A DNA stretch of 64,000 bases from Flavobacteriaceae bacterium UJ101 (GCA_001880285.1 CP016269.1:186001-250000); one strand, 5' to 3'. Counted from the first letter of the stretch, positions 35,947-44,834 are shown. A program made the numbers and translations. Notes: a model not told the origin generated them from the letters alone.

Positions 35947-38349
35947 TTAGTTACGTAATGGTTTTCCTTTCGTTAACATATGCTGAATTCGTTCTAATGT
36001 TTTCTTTTCAGCACATAACTCTACAAAAGCCTGTCTTTCTAAATCTAATAAATACTGCTCTGAAACAACAGTTGCTTCTGATAAATCACCTCCTGACATT
36101 ACATTTCCTAACTTCTGAGCAATTTTATTATCATGTTCTGAAATGAAGCGTCCATCTTCCATACTATCCACTCCTACTCTAAACATAGCTAAAGCTTGTT
36201 TACCTAAAACTTTTCCTGACATCTTAGGAGGTTGTGTATAGCCCTGTTCATACATTAATAAAGCATGTTTTTTAGCAATCAAAATCTGCTCTGCTCTATT
36301 CACTACGATCACATCACGTCCTTTTTTCAAATATTTCATATTCATAGCTTCATAAGCAGACGTTGCTACTTTTGCCATTCCTATATTTAAAAAGGCTTCT
36401 TGTAAGCGATTTAACTCTACATCTCCTTTTTCAGCATCTTCTAAAGCACGTAATGCCATTTCCTTAGATCCACCACCACCAGGGATCACTCCAACTCCAA
36501 ATTCAACTAATCCCATATACAATTCTGCATGAGCTACTACTTTATCTACATGAAGACACGTTTCGCAACCTCCTCCTAATGCCATATTATGAGGTGCAGC
36601 AATTACTGGAATTGAAGAATAGCGTAAACGCATCATCGTATCTTGGAATGATTTTACTGCAAAGTTTAATTCATCATATTCTTGCTCAACCGCCATCATA
36701 AAGATCATTCCTAAATTGGCTCCAACTGAAAAATTATCTCCTTCGTTAGCGATAACTAATCCTTTATAACTTTCTTCTGCTAAATCAATTGCTTTATTCA
36801 TCGCCTGAAGTACTTCTCCTCCTAATGAATTCATTTTAGAACGGAATTCTAAATTTAAAATTCCATCTCCTAAATCGATAATATTCGCTCCTGAATTACT
36901 CCAAATCGTTTTTGCTTCACGGATATTCTCTAAAATGATAAAGTTTTCTTGTCCTGGAATTTCTACAAAGGCTTTTTTCTCTAAATTATAATAGCATTTA
37001 TTTCCTGCTTCGTTTACTTGATAAAAAGAATCTACACCAGCAGCTGCCATTTCTTCAATCCATTGAGCGGGTTTAAAACCTTCAGCTTTTGACAATTCCA
37101 ATCCTTTTTTCAACCCAATAGCATCCCAAATTTCAAATGGTCCATGTTTCCAACCAAATCCACCTTGCATGGCATCATCAATTTTATAATAATCATCAGA
37201 AATCTCTGGAATACGATTCGAAGCATAAGCAAATAATCCTGAAAAGGATTTTCTATAAAACTCACCTGCTTTATCTTTTCCTCCAACTAAAACTTTATAA
37301 CGATCTTTAACTTCATCAATTGTTTTAGTTAATTCCAGTGTTGGGAACGAAGCTTTTTTAGAAGGTTGATATTCTAAAGTATCTAAATTTAATTCTAAGA
37401 TTACTTTTTTACCTTTTTCGTCTTTCGACTTTTTATAAAATCCCTGTCCTGATTTTGATCCTAACCAACCATTATCTAATAATTTCTGAAGATAGTCTGG
37501 TAAAGCAAATGTTTCATGCATTTCATCATTTGGAGCTGCCTCATATAAACCATTTGCAACATGTACTAATGTATCCAACCCTACTACGTCTGCAGTACGG
37601 AAAGTTGCTGATTTTGGACGCCCAATCACAGGCCCTGTTAATTTATCAACTTCAGAAACTGTTAACCCTAATTCCTTTACTGAATTAAATAGGTGCATGA
37701 TTCCAAAAATTCCAATACGATTTCCTATAAAAGCGGGAGTATCTTTACATAAAACAGTCGTTTTACCTAAAAACTTCGAACCGTAACTCATATGAAAATC
37801 AATCACTTCTTGAGATGTTTCTTTAGTAGGAATAATTTCCAATAACTTCAAATAACGAGCTGGGTTAAAGAAATGAGTCCCACAAAAATGCTTTTTAAAA
37901 TCCTCTGAACGATCTTCAAGCATTAAATTAATAGGTATTCCTGATGTATTAGAAGAAATCAAAGTTCCTGGTTTACGGTGTTTTTCAATATTACCAAACA
38001 CAAGTTTCTTGATATCTAATCGTTCTACAACTACTTCAATAATCCAATCAACTTCTTTTATTTTAGATAAATCATCTTCTAAATTCCCAACCGTAATCCG
38101 ACTAGCAAATTTTTTATCATAAATAGGTGATGGATTAGATTTTAATGCTTTTTGTAAATTATCAGATGCAATTAAATTACGCACCTGTGGATGATCTAAG
38201 GTTAATCCTTGTGCTTTTTGTTTAGCTGAAGGCTCTTTTGGTAAAATATCTAGTAATAAGACTTCTACTCCAATATTAGCAAAATGGCAGGCTATACCTG
38301 TACCCATAATACCAGAACCGACTACTGCAACTTTACGAATTCTTCTCAT
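35947..38349 (-). CDS. fadN: 3-hydroxyacyl-CoA dehydrogenase / enoyl-CoA hydratase fusion
   Basis: An 800-residue bifunctional protein in the FadN order: NAD-binding dehydrogenase first (VVGSGIMGTGIA at 9-20, HFFNPARYLKLLEIIP near 160-175), then an enoyl-CoA hydratase/crotonase domain (about 480-690, with GDNFSVGANLG and GLVEFGVGVIPGGGG). This is the reverse order of E. coli FadB and matches the B. subtilis FadN arrangement. It performs the hydration and the second oxidation of beta-oxidation. It overlaps the end of the marR gene by 17 bases, so the two are translationally coupled. Confidence 0.94.
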   Translation of the reverse strand: MRRIRKVAVVGSGIMGTGIACHFANIGVEVLLLDILPKEPSAKQKAQGLTLDHPQVRNLIASDNLQKALKSNPSPIYDKKFASRITVGNLEDDLSKIKEVDWIIEVVVERLDIKKLVFGNIEKHRKPGTLISSNTSGIPINLMLEDRSEDFKKHFCGTHFFNPARYLKLLEIIPTKETSQEVIDFHMSYGSKFLGKTTVLCKDTPAFIGNRIGIFGIMHLFNSVKELGLTVSEVDKLTGPVIGRPKSATFRTADVVGLDTLVHVANGLYEAAPNDEMHETFALPDYLQKLLDNGWLGSKSGQGFYKKSKDEKGKKVILELNLDTLEYQPSKKASFPTLELTKTIDEVKDRYKVLVGGKDKAGEFYRKSFSGLFAYASNRIPEISDDYYKIDDAMQGGFGWKHGPFEIWDAIGLKKGLELSKAEGFKPAQWIEEMAAAGVDSFYQVNEAGNKCYYNLEKKAFVEIPGQENFIILENIREAKTIWSNSGANIIDLGDGILNLEFRSKMNSLGGEVLQAMNKAIDLAEESYKGLVIANEGDNFSVGANLGMIFMMAVEQEYDELNFAVKSFQDTMMRLRYSSIPVIAAPHNMALGGGCETCLHVDKVVAHAELYMGLVEFGVGVIPGGGGSKEMALRALEDAEKGDVELNRLQEAFLNIGMAKVATSAYEAMNMKYLKKGRDVIVVNRAEQILIAKKHALLMYEQGYTQPPKMSGKVLGKQALAMFRVGVDSMEDGRFISEHDNKIAQKLGNVMSGGDLSEATVVSEQYLLDLERQAFVELCAEKKTLERIQHMLTKGKPLRN

Positions 38350-38809
38350 TTTTTTGGTCGAATATTTGGTTGTTATCTATTAAATTATGAATAGTGGTTA
38401 CGACTTCGAAAAAATGTTTCATTTTTTCTTCATCCACTATATCTCTTATTTTATTATTAAATGTTAGTACTGTTCCTTTTGATACTTCTCGCATTTCTTG
38501 TCCATAATCTGTCAAACAAATTAATACACTACGTCCATCTTCTGGATTTGGTTTACGAACAATTAAACCTCTTTCTTCCAGATTTTTAATCGTTCTTGAC
38601 AAACTTGTTGGTTCTATTCCCATTCTAGGCCCTAAACTTGTACTAGGTGTACCTGTTTCCGGATCAATAGATAATAAAGTAAAACCTGTAACCATCGTTG
38701 AATCATATTGAGCAGCTTGTTCATTATACATTTTAAAAACAGCTAACCATGTTGAACGAAGTACATGATCTATAGTAGGAAATTGTATTTCATTATCTTC
38801 TTTTTTCAT
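38333..38809 (-). CDS. MarR-family regulator of the fad operon
   Basis: A 158-residue winged-helix protein: ALSIDPETG-like wing support, recognition region MGIEPTSLSRTIKNLEERGLI (its core PTSLSRTIKNLEERGL) and wing RKPNPEDGRSVLICLT are MarR hallmarks. First gene of the operon, overlapping fadN; by position it is likely to sense an acyl-CoA or fatty acid and repress the operon. An imperfect 22-bp palindrome lies just upstream. Confidence 0.88.
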   Translation of the reverse strand: MKKEDNEIQFPTIDHVLRSTWLAVFKMYNEQAAQYDSTMVTGFTLLSIDPETGTPSTSLGPRMGIEPTSLSRTIKNLEERGLIVRKPNPEDGRSVLICLTDYGQEMREVSKGTVLTFNNKIRDIVDEEKMKHFFEVVTTIHNLIDNNQIFDQKNEKNS

Positions 38810-38834
38810 TCCTTTAATTTTATGTATCTTTAAG

Positions 38835-38886
38835 CAAAGATTTTCTAAAGATAAGAATAAAAAAAATATTATGCAAGCATAGTATT
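38835..38886 (-). promoter_or_regulatory. Promoter and candidate MarR operator
   Basis: On the minus strand AATCTTTG (38835-38842) is a near-match to the -7 element. Immediately upstream, at 38865-38886, lies a 22-bp palindrome with arms AATATTATGC and GCATAGTATT around a central AA, with one mismatch per arm. MarR dimers bind sites of this size, and the overlap with the -33 region suits autorepression. Confidence 0.5.
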
Positions 38887-38911
38887 TTTTGTTTTATATT
38901 TTAATAAATAA

Positions 38912-39400
38912 TTAACGTACTGAAGTAAAAAAAATATAGGCAAATAAAATACTAATTAAAAAACTAATAAGCGTAGAGGATATAAAACCTAGAAAAGCTC
39001 CAAAACCTGCTTTAATTGAAGGCCTCAAACTTTTAGAGTCCAACAAGATTTCAAAAATTACAGCTCCTAAAAAACACCCTATCAACATTCCAAATGGAGG
39101 AAAAAAAAGTAGCCCTATTATCATTCCTAATAAACAACCAGCTGCTCCATAACGTGATCCACCAAATTTATTGTTTCCCCACATTGGCACTAAATAATCA
39201 AGCAACATTGATACCAACATTATCAAACCTAATGCTACTACTGTTCCCCAGCCATATTCGCATTTCTCTGAAAATTTAAACAACACAATTCCTAAAAAAG
39301 ACAAAGGAACTCCTGGCAATACAGGTAATAAAGACCCTATTATACCAAAAATAACGAATGCGCCCGAAAAAATAACTAATAACAAATCAGGATCTTCCAT
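38912..39400 (-). CDS. DUF456 family membrane protein
   Basis: A 162-residue integral membrane protein of DUF456: GSLLPVLPGVPLSFLGIVLF (about 23-42) and NKFGGSRYGAAGCLLGMIIGLLFFPPFGMLIG (about 76-107) are the family signature, with five or six hydrophobic glycine-rich helices. Function unknown. It is on the same strand as the downstream fad operon and the upstream RamB-type regulator, 6 bases from the end of the latter, so it may be co-transcribed with that regulator. Confidence 0.85.
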   Translation of the reverse strand: MEDPDLLLVIFSGAFVIFGIIGSLLPVLPGVPLSFLGIVLFKFSEKCEYGWGTVVALGLIMLVSMLLDYLVPMWGNNKFGGSRYGAAGCLLGMIIGLLFFPPFGMLIGCFLGAVIFEILLDSKSLRPSIKAGFGAFLGFISSTLISFLISILFAYIFFTSVR

Positions 39401-39406
39401 TACACT

Positions 39407-40882
39407 TTATTTAATGATTTTGTTAATCATTTTTCTCAACTCTTGTTCTTTTCTTTTTCTTTCTAATCTTTTAGGTTCTATCACTCTCGATTCACAATCT
39501 AAAATCATACAATTTTCACACGTTACTCCTACTCTATTTTCTTCAATCGATATATCTTTTGAAAATTCAATCTTTCTCTTAGAATGATTATTTAGTAAAA
39601 TACCTAAATTAATACTACGCCATGAATCTTTTTTGATAGAGTCTTTTACTGCTGTTGAAAACACTAAATACGATTGTTTTTCTTCTTCATAAGAGGATAT
39701 TTGTAAATCTGAAATATGGGTAATTTCTTCCGACTTTTCTTTTAATTTTTTAATATTTTTTAATGATAACCATTTTCGACAATAATGTTCATTCATCACA
39801 TTGGTTACAGGCATAAATTGCTGAGAAAGATGTAATTGTTTATTTACAAAATAACTATCAGAATCGGTTTTATTTGTTATTCGTAAAAAAAACAAATCTT
39901 TAAGATTAAAATATTTGGGCAATAAGTTGGTCAATCTTTGGTAAAAAGTTTCAGGAGAATTACTGTATTTAAACATTAACTTCTCAAAACCATCTCTATT
40001 CCATTTTTCTTCATTTAGAAAAACTTTTAAGTCTTCCAATAAATCATTTCTAGATATTAATAAGGCTCCTGCAAAATACGATGCTTTAAAATTATTTAAC
40101 AAAGCATCAAAACCGGTAATTTCAACCCATGGAAAAGAATACAAACGTTCCGTTATTCCCCAAAAATTAAACGCTATCTCTTTTGCAAAAATAAAGGCTT
40201 TTTGAGAATCATCTATTCTATTTGACAACCATAATGTTTTGCTTTTAGGTTTAAATATAGAGCGTATATTTTCAAGTTCTTCGTATTTATGTATTTTTTT
40301 ATAATCAATAGAATAGCCATATTCTTCTACTAAAATCTCTTCCAAATACTTACTATCCAATTGTTTTTGATCAATTTGATATGCTTCTACAAAACGATCC
40401 ACTTCTATCTCTATTTCATGAAAATAATTATGATGAGATTCTTGGTATGATCGTAATGCACGTAAAAAAAAGTTTTCCTTTCCTAAATTATAATCTCGAG
40501 CTATTTCAATAAGTGTTGAAATAAAAGCATTTACTTTATCAGGAGCTTCTGAAATGATATCAATTAAATCTCCTTCTCGAATACCAAATAATTCTAATGG
40601 AATTTCTTTTAAAATCTTTGATTGTAAAATATCTCCTAGAGGAGCTAAATTTTTATCTAATTTTAAAGAAACTAAATGATCATACGGAACATCTAATTTA
40701 TTGGAGAGTATAATAATCTTATCTCTTTTGGGATATTTTTTCCCTTTTTCAATTTCATTTAAATATGATTTTGATAAGCCTGTCAACTTAGCTAATCCAA
40801 ATAAAGATAAATTTTTTTCTAAACGTATTTGCTTCAATTTCAGTCCAAAAATCCGTTTAATATACTCTTCTTCTATCACCAT
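39407..40882 (-). CDS. RamB/ScfR-type XRE regulator with IrrE-like and DUF2083 domains
   Basis: A 491-residue protein. The start at 40882 (MVIEEEYIKR) is chosen because the promoter -7 element lies at 40887-40894; the longer frame to 41065 would run through the aceB promoter. N-terminal XRE helix-turn-helix (about 14-70, FGLAKLTGLSKSYLNEIEKGKKYP), an IrrE/ImmA-like middle part without an evident HExxH, and a C-terminal cysteine cluster (CENCMILDCESR) typical of the DUF2083/ScfR group. RamB of Corynebacterium, of this architecture, controls aceA and aceB; this gene is divergent from aceB-aceA, so the same role is likely. Confidence 0.87.
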   Translation of the reverse strand: MVIEEEYIKRIFGLKLKQIRLEKNLSLFGLAKLTGLSKSYLNEIEKGKKYPKRDKIIILSNKLDVPYDHLVSLKLDKNLAPLGDILQSKILKEIPLELFGIREGDLIDIISEAPDKVNAFISTLIEIARDYNLGKENFFLRALRSYQESHHNYFHEIEIEVDRFVEAYQIDQKQLDSKYLEEILVEEYGYSIDYKKIHKYEELENIRSIFKPKSKTLWLSNRIDDSQKAFIFAKEIAFNFWGITERLYSFPWVEITGFDALLNNFKASYFAGALLISRNDLLEDLKVFLNEEKWNRDGFEKLMFKYSNSPETFYQRLTNLLPKYFNLKDLFFLRITNKTDSDSYFVNKQLHLSQQFMPVTNVMNEHYCRKWLSLKNIKKLKEKSEEITHISDLQISSYEEEKQSYLVFSTAVKDSIKKDSWRSINLGILLNNHSKRKIEFSKDISIEENRVGVTCENCMILDCESRVIEPKRLERKRKEQELRKMINKIIK

Positions 40883-40886
40883 TTCA

Positions 40887-40918
40887 CAAAGATAATCATT
40901 ATAGCGAAAACATACAAT
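40887..40918 (-). promoter_or_regulatory. Promoter of the RamB/ScfR-type regulator
   Basis: Minus-strand ATTG (40915-40918), 20-base spacer, TATCTTTG (40887-40894). The expected start of transcription falls on or within a base or two of the ATG, so the mRNA may be leaderless. Confidence 0.75.
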
Positions 40919-40940
40919 TAAAATTATTTTTACATTTTTA

Positions 40941-40954
40941 GCGAACGTTCGCTT
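40941..40954. promoter_or_regulatory. Perfect palindrome between divergent regulator and aceB
   Basis: AGCGAACGTTCGCT is identical to its complement. It is the most GC-rich patch of the intergenic region and touches the -33 box of the aceB promoter, where a bound repressor would block polymerase. Confidence 0.75.
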
Positions 40955-40984
40955 GTTTTTTAAAAAATTTATTTTTAATATTGT
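40953..40984 (+). promoter_or_regulatory. Promoter of aceB-aceA
   Basis: CTTG (40953-40956), 20-base spacer, TAATATTG (40977-40984). Transcription would start near 40990, about 19 bases upstream of the ATG. Confidence 0.7.
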
Positions 40985-41008
40985 ACCAACATCAAACAGA
41001 AATACATC

Positions 41009-42607
41009 ATGAACAACGCAAAAACGACTACAGAAAATCAGATCACATTCCATAATGTACATCATGATTATCCCGAAGTTTTAACTCCAAGTGCTCTAGA
41101 ATTTCTAAATGAATTACATACACGTTTTAATCCTAGAAGACTTGAATTATTAGAAAAAAGAAAAGAAACACAACATTTCTTTGATCAAGGGAACTATCCT
41201 AATTTCCCTACCGAAACGGCTGATATTAGAAATTCTGATTGGGTCTGTAAACCTTTACCTAAAGATTTATTAGATCGTCGTGTTGAAATTACAGGACCCG
41301 TAGATCGAAAAATGGTAATCAATGCTTTAAATTCAGGTGCAAATACTTTTATGGCCGATTTTGAAGATAGTAACGCTCCTACATGGGAAAATAACTTAGA
41401 AGGACAAATCAATCTTCGAGATGCTATTAACAAGACCATCACTTTTGAAAATAAAGCAAAAAATAAAACTTACCAATTAAACCCTACAACAGCCACTTTA
41501 TTGGTTCGACCAAGAGGTTTACATTTAGAAGAAAAACATTTATTGATTAACAATGAAAAATGTTCAGGTTCTTTACTCGATTTTGGACTATACTTCTTTC
41601 ATAATGCTAAAAAATTAATAGAAAATGGTCATGGACCTTACTTCTACCTACCCAAACTAGAACATTATTTAGAGGCTCGCTGGTGGAATGATGTATTTGT
41701 ATTTGCTCAAAATTATGTAAACATTCCACAAGATACTATCAAAGCAACCGTTTTAATCGAAACAATCACTGCTAGTTTTCAAATTGATGAAATTATTTAT
41801 GAATTAAAAGATCATATGGCTGGATTAAACTGTGGTCGTTGGGATTATATTTTTTCATACATTAAAAAGTTTAGAAATCATAAAGGATTTATGGTTCCAA
41901 ACCGTGATCAAGTTACTATGCAATCTCCTTTTATGGAAGCTTACTCTTTACGTGTAATTCAAGGATGTCATAAACGAAATGTACACGCTATGGGAGGAAT
42001 GGCCGCACAAATTCCTATTAAAGACGATCATGATGCGAATGTAAAAGCACTTGAAAAAGTGAAAATTGATAAAATTCGAGAAGCAAAAAACGGTCATGAT
42101 GGAACTTGGGTTGCACACCCTGGCTTAGCACATATTGCACAAACTGCTTTTGATGAATATATGCCTAACGCAAATCAAATTGATAAAAAACTAGAAAATT
42201 TAACTATTACAGAAGCTCAACTAGTTGAAATTCCTAAAGGAACCATTACAGAAGAAGGTATTCGAAAAAATATTAATGTAGGAATTTTGTATATCGAATC
42301 ATGGCTTTCTGGAGTTGGAGCTGCTGCACTATATCATTTAATGGAAGATGCTGCTACCGCTGAAATTTCGCGAACACAAGTTTGGCAATGGCTTCATCAT
42401 AAAGCCACATTAGAAGATGGCAGAACTTTAACACCTGAATTGTACAATCATCTATTAGAAAGTGAAATTCAAAATCTACAAAAAACAGTAGGTGAAGAGC
42501 GTTTTAAAAATGGAAAATTTGAATTAGCTATCCAATTATTTGATGAACTCGTTTTAGACAAAAATTTTGAAGAATTTTTAACAACAAAAGCTTATCAATA
42601 CATATAA
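41009..42607 (+). CDS. aceB: Malate synthase A
   Basis: A 532-residue protein of the AceB length and pattern: ITGPVDRKMVINALNSGANTFMADFEDS (about 95-121), TLLVRPRGLHLEEKH (about 163-177), the catalytic-region LIETITASFQIDEIIYE and GMAAQIPIK, and C-terminal ESWLSGVGAAALYHLMEDAATAEISR. It condenses glyoxylate with acetyl-CoA to malate. Together with aceA it forms the glyoxylate bypass needed for growth on acetate or fatty acids, which fits the neighbouring fad operon. Confidence 0.97.
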   Translation: MNNAKTTTENQITFHNVHHDYPEVLTPSALEFLNELHTRFNPRRLELLEKRKETQHFFDQGNYPNFPTETADIRNSDWVCKPLPKDLLDRRVEITGPVDRKMVINALNSGANTFMADFEDSNAPTWENNLEGQINLRDAINKTITFENKAKNKTYQLNPTTATLLVRPRGLHLEEKHLLINNEKCSGSLLDFGLYFFHNAKKLIENGHGPYFYLPKLEHYLEARWWNDVFVFAQNYVNIPQDTIKATVLIETITASFQIDEIIYELKDHMAGLNCGRWDYIFSYIKKFRNHKGFMVPNRDQVTMQSPFMEAYSLRVIQGCHKRNVHAMGGMAAQIPIKDDHDANVKALEKVKIDKIREAKNGHDGTWVAHPGLAHIAQTAFDEYMPNANQIDKKLENLTITEAQLVEIPKGTITEEGIRKNINVGILYIESWLSGVGAAALYHLMEDAATAEISRTQVWQWLHHKATLEDGRTLTPELYNHLLESEIQNLQKTVGEERFKNGKFELAIQLFDELVLDKNFEEFLTTKAYQYI

Positions 42608-42679
42608 TGATTTCAAAACTCAAAAAATAGTTTTTAACTCTACTCATACAATAACATTAAAATAATATCCATAAATATC

Positions 42680-44272
42680 ATGAAGAATTTAGCACAAAAT
42701 AATTATAGATCTGCTCTAGAAACCGTAAGAAACCTTAAAAATAAATATGGCAACACATGGGATGCTATAAACCCTGAAAATGCTGCTAGAATGGCGTCGC
42801 AAAATCGTTTTAAAACAGGCTTAGATATCGCAAAATATACTGCAGCCATCATGAGGGAAGATATGGCTACTTATGATCGTGACCCATCACAATACACTCA
42901 ATCATTAGGTTGTTGGCATGGGTTTGTTGCTCAGCAAAAAATGATTGCGGTTAAAAAACATCACAAAACAACGAATAAAAAGTATTTGTATCTTTCTGGT
43001 TGGATGGTAGCCGCTTTACGTTCTGAATTTGGACCACTACCTGATCAATCTATGCATGAGAAAACAGCTGTTCCTGCACTTATTAAAGAGATTTATGATT
43101 TCTTACGCCAAGCTGATTCCATCGAATTAAATGATTTGTTTAGAAGATTAGAAAATGGAGAAGATGTACAAGACCAAATTGATAATTTCGAAACACATGT
43201 CGTTCCTATTATTGCTGATATTGATGCCGGTTTTGGTAACGAAGAGGCAACCTATTTATTATCAAAAAAAATGATAGAAGCAGGTGCTTGCGCCATCCAA
43301 ATAGAAAACCAAGTTTCAGATGCTAAGCAATGTGGCCATCAAGATGGTAAAGTAACCGTACCACATGAAGATTTTATAGCTAAAATAAACGCCATTCGTT
43401 ATGCCTTTTTAGAATTAGGTGTCGAAGATGGAATTATCGTAGCTAGAACCGATTCTGAAGGGGCTGGACTTACTCAAAAATTACCTGTAAGTCAAGAGCC
43501 TGGAGATCTAGCTTCTCAATATCTAGCTTTTATAGATGCTGAAGAAATAGCAATCGAAGATACGAATGAAGATGATGTTCTTTTAAAGAGAAACGGCAAG
43601 TTAGTTCGCCCTATAAGATTAGCCAATGGATTATATAAGTTTAAAGAAGGATCAAATATTGATAGAGTTGTTTTAGACTGTATTACAAGTCTTCAAAATG
43701 GTGCAGACTTATTATGGATAGAGACTCCTACACCCAATGTTAAACAAATTGCTCATATGATAAACAGAGTTAAAGAAGTAGTACCCAATGCTAAATTGGT
43801 TTATAATAATTCTCCTTCTTTTAACTGGACATTAAATTTCCGTAATCAAGTTTATGATGAAATGATGACAGAAGGAAAAGATGTTTCAATGTATGATAAA
43901 GAGAATATAATGGCTACAGAATATGATCATTCTGAACTAGGTAAAATTGCAGATGAAAAAATCAGGACTTTTCAAATTGACGGAGCAAGAGAAGCTGGAA
44001 TTTTCCATCACTTAATTACATTACCTACTTACCATACTACTGCGCTTCATATGAATGACCTTTCTGAAGGATATTTTGGAGAAGAAGGTATGTTAGCATA
44101 CGTTAAAAACGTTCAAAGAAAGGAAATACACAAAGGCGTATCTTGTGTTAAACATCAAAGAATGGCAGGATCTGATTTAGGAGATGATCATAAAACTTTT
44201 TTCACTGGAGAGAAAGCTTTGAAAGCTGGTGGTGAAAAAAATACTTCAAAACAATTTGAATATCATCACTAA
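42680..44272 (+). CDS. aceA: Isocitrate lyase
   Basis: A 530-residue isocitrate lyase of the longer bacterial group (E. coli AceA is 434 residues). The active-site segment reads AKQCGHQDGKV with C218, where E. coli has KKCGH; metal-binding DIDAGFGNEEATYLL precedes it. It splits isocitrate into glyoxylate and succinate. It lies 72 bases after aceB without an intervening terminator, so the pair is an operon, and a terminator follows. Confidence 0.96.
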   Translation: MKNLAQNNYRSALETVRNLKNKYGNTWDAINPENAARMASQNRFKTGLDIAKYTAAIMREDMATYDRDPSQYTQSLGCWHGFVAQQKMIAVKKHHKTTNKKYLYLSGWMVAALRSEFGPLPDQSMHEKTAVPALIKEIYDFLRQADSIELNDLFRRLENGEDVQDQIDNFETHVVPIIADIDAGFGNEEATYLLSKKMIEAGACAIQIENQVSDAKQCGHQDGKVTVPHEDFIAKINAIRYAFLELGVEDGIIVARTDSEGAGLTQKLPVSQEPGDLASQYLAFIDAEEIAIEDTNEDDVLLKRNGKLVRPIRLANGLYKFKEGSNIDRVVLDCITSLQNGADLLWIETPTPNVKQIAHMINRVKEVVPNAKLVYNNSPSFNWTLNFRNQVYDEMMTEGKDVSMYDKENIMATEYDHSELGKIADEKIRTFQIDGAREAGIFHHLITLPTYHTTALHMNDLSEGYFGEEGMLAYVKNVQRKEIHKGVSCVKHQRMAGSDLGDDHKTFFTGEKALKAGGEKNTSKQFEYHH

Positions 44273-44323
44273 AAAAGGAATTCTCTACATTATTGGAAGT
44301 TCAACTTTTATTTATAAATCGAA

Positions 44324-44354
44324 AAAAGGCTGTTTGTTTTTCAAGCAGTCTTTT
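44324..44354. terminator. Terminator of aceBA
   Basis: AAAAGGCTGTTTG pairs with CAAGCAGTCTTTT using two G-T pairs; T-rich tail. The stop codon of the convergent gene lies in its loop, so both transcripts can end here. Confidence 0.75.
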
Positions 44355-44751
44355 CTTTTTCCATTAACAATCCTATTAGAGGAAATTGCACCCAAAAAGA
44401 AAAATAAAAAAAAGTTAAATACCAATACCTTGAAACAAAAGAAAGATCTTCTTCTCCTATCCAACTTATATAAATAACATCATAGGTAAATAATGGTACG
44501 GTTAAATAAAATGCTAACCATATTGAATTTCTAAAATATTCTTCTCTTTCATCAAAGAGTCTTTTAAGCAGAAGAGGTGCTAAAGGAACATATAGAAGTG
44601 TTACTCCAATACAAATAAGAATTTTTGCATCATAGCTCCAACTTTGATAATAATCCGGCAACCCAAGCAAAACAAAGAATCCCCATGTTACAAAACTCAT
44701 AACCAATAATGTTACATGAGTCTTTATTTTTAGCGTATTCATCATATCCAA
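44341..44751 (-). CDS. Hypothetical four-helix membrane protein
   Basis: A 136-residue protein with four hydrophobic helices (about 12-32, 42-63, 75-95, 105-129) and a short acidic loop (LFDEREEYFRN). I recognise no family. Three in-frame ATG codons occur in the first four codons, and the promoter is so close (44760-44790) that any could be used. It is convergent with aceA and has its own regulated-looking promoter. Confidence 0.65.
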   Translation of the reverse strand: MDMMNTLKIKTHVTLLVMSFVTWGFFVLLGLPDYYQSWSYDAKILICIGVTLLYVPLAPLLLKRLFDEREEYFRNSIWLAFYLTVPLFTYDVIYISWIGEEDLSFVSRYWYLTFFYFSFWVQFPLIGLLMEKEKTA

Positions 44752-44757
44752 TTTTGA

Positions 44758-44790
44758 GACAAAAGTACCTAGCTTTTGTCACACTACAAA
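44758..44790 (-). promoter_or_regulatory. Promoter with overlapping inverted repeat
   Basis: Minus-strand TTTG (44787-44790), 19-base spacer, TACTTTTG (44760-44767) is a full consensus promoter. An inverted repeat GACAAAAG-N7-CTTTTGTC (44758-44780) covers the -7 element, the position of a repressor site. Confidence 0.7.
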
Positions 44791-44834
44791 ATTATGGACA
44801 ACTTAACTGTAATAAAAATTACTTTATTAATGTA

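Noticed and set aside
40883-41065. Longer N-terminus of the RamB-type regulator
   Set aside because: The extension would cover both divergent promoters and the palindrome and contains no family sequence; the ATG at 40882 fits the helix-turn-helix start.
44229-44477. An 82-codon plus-strand frame across the aceA end
   Set aside because: It overlaps the aceA end, its terminator and the convergent gene, and its sequence is low-complexity Lys/Leu-rich.
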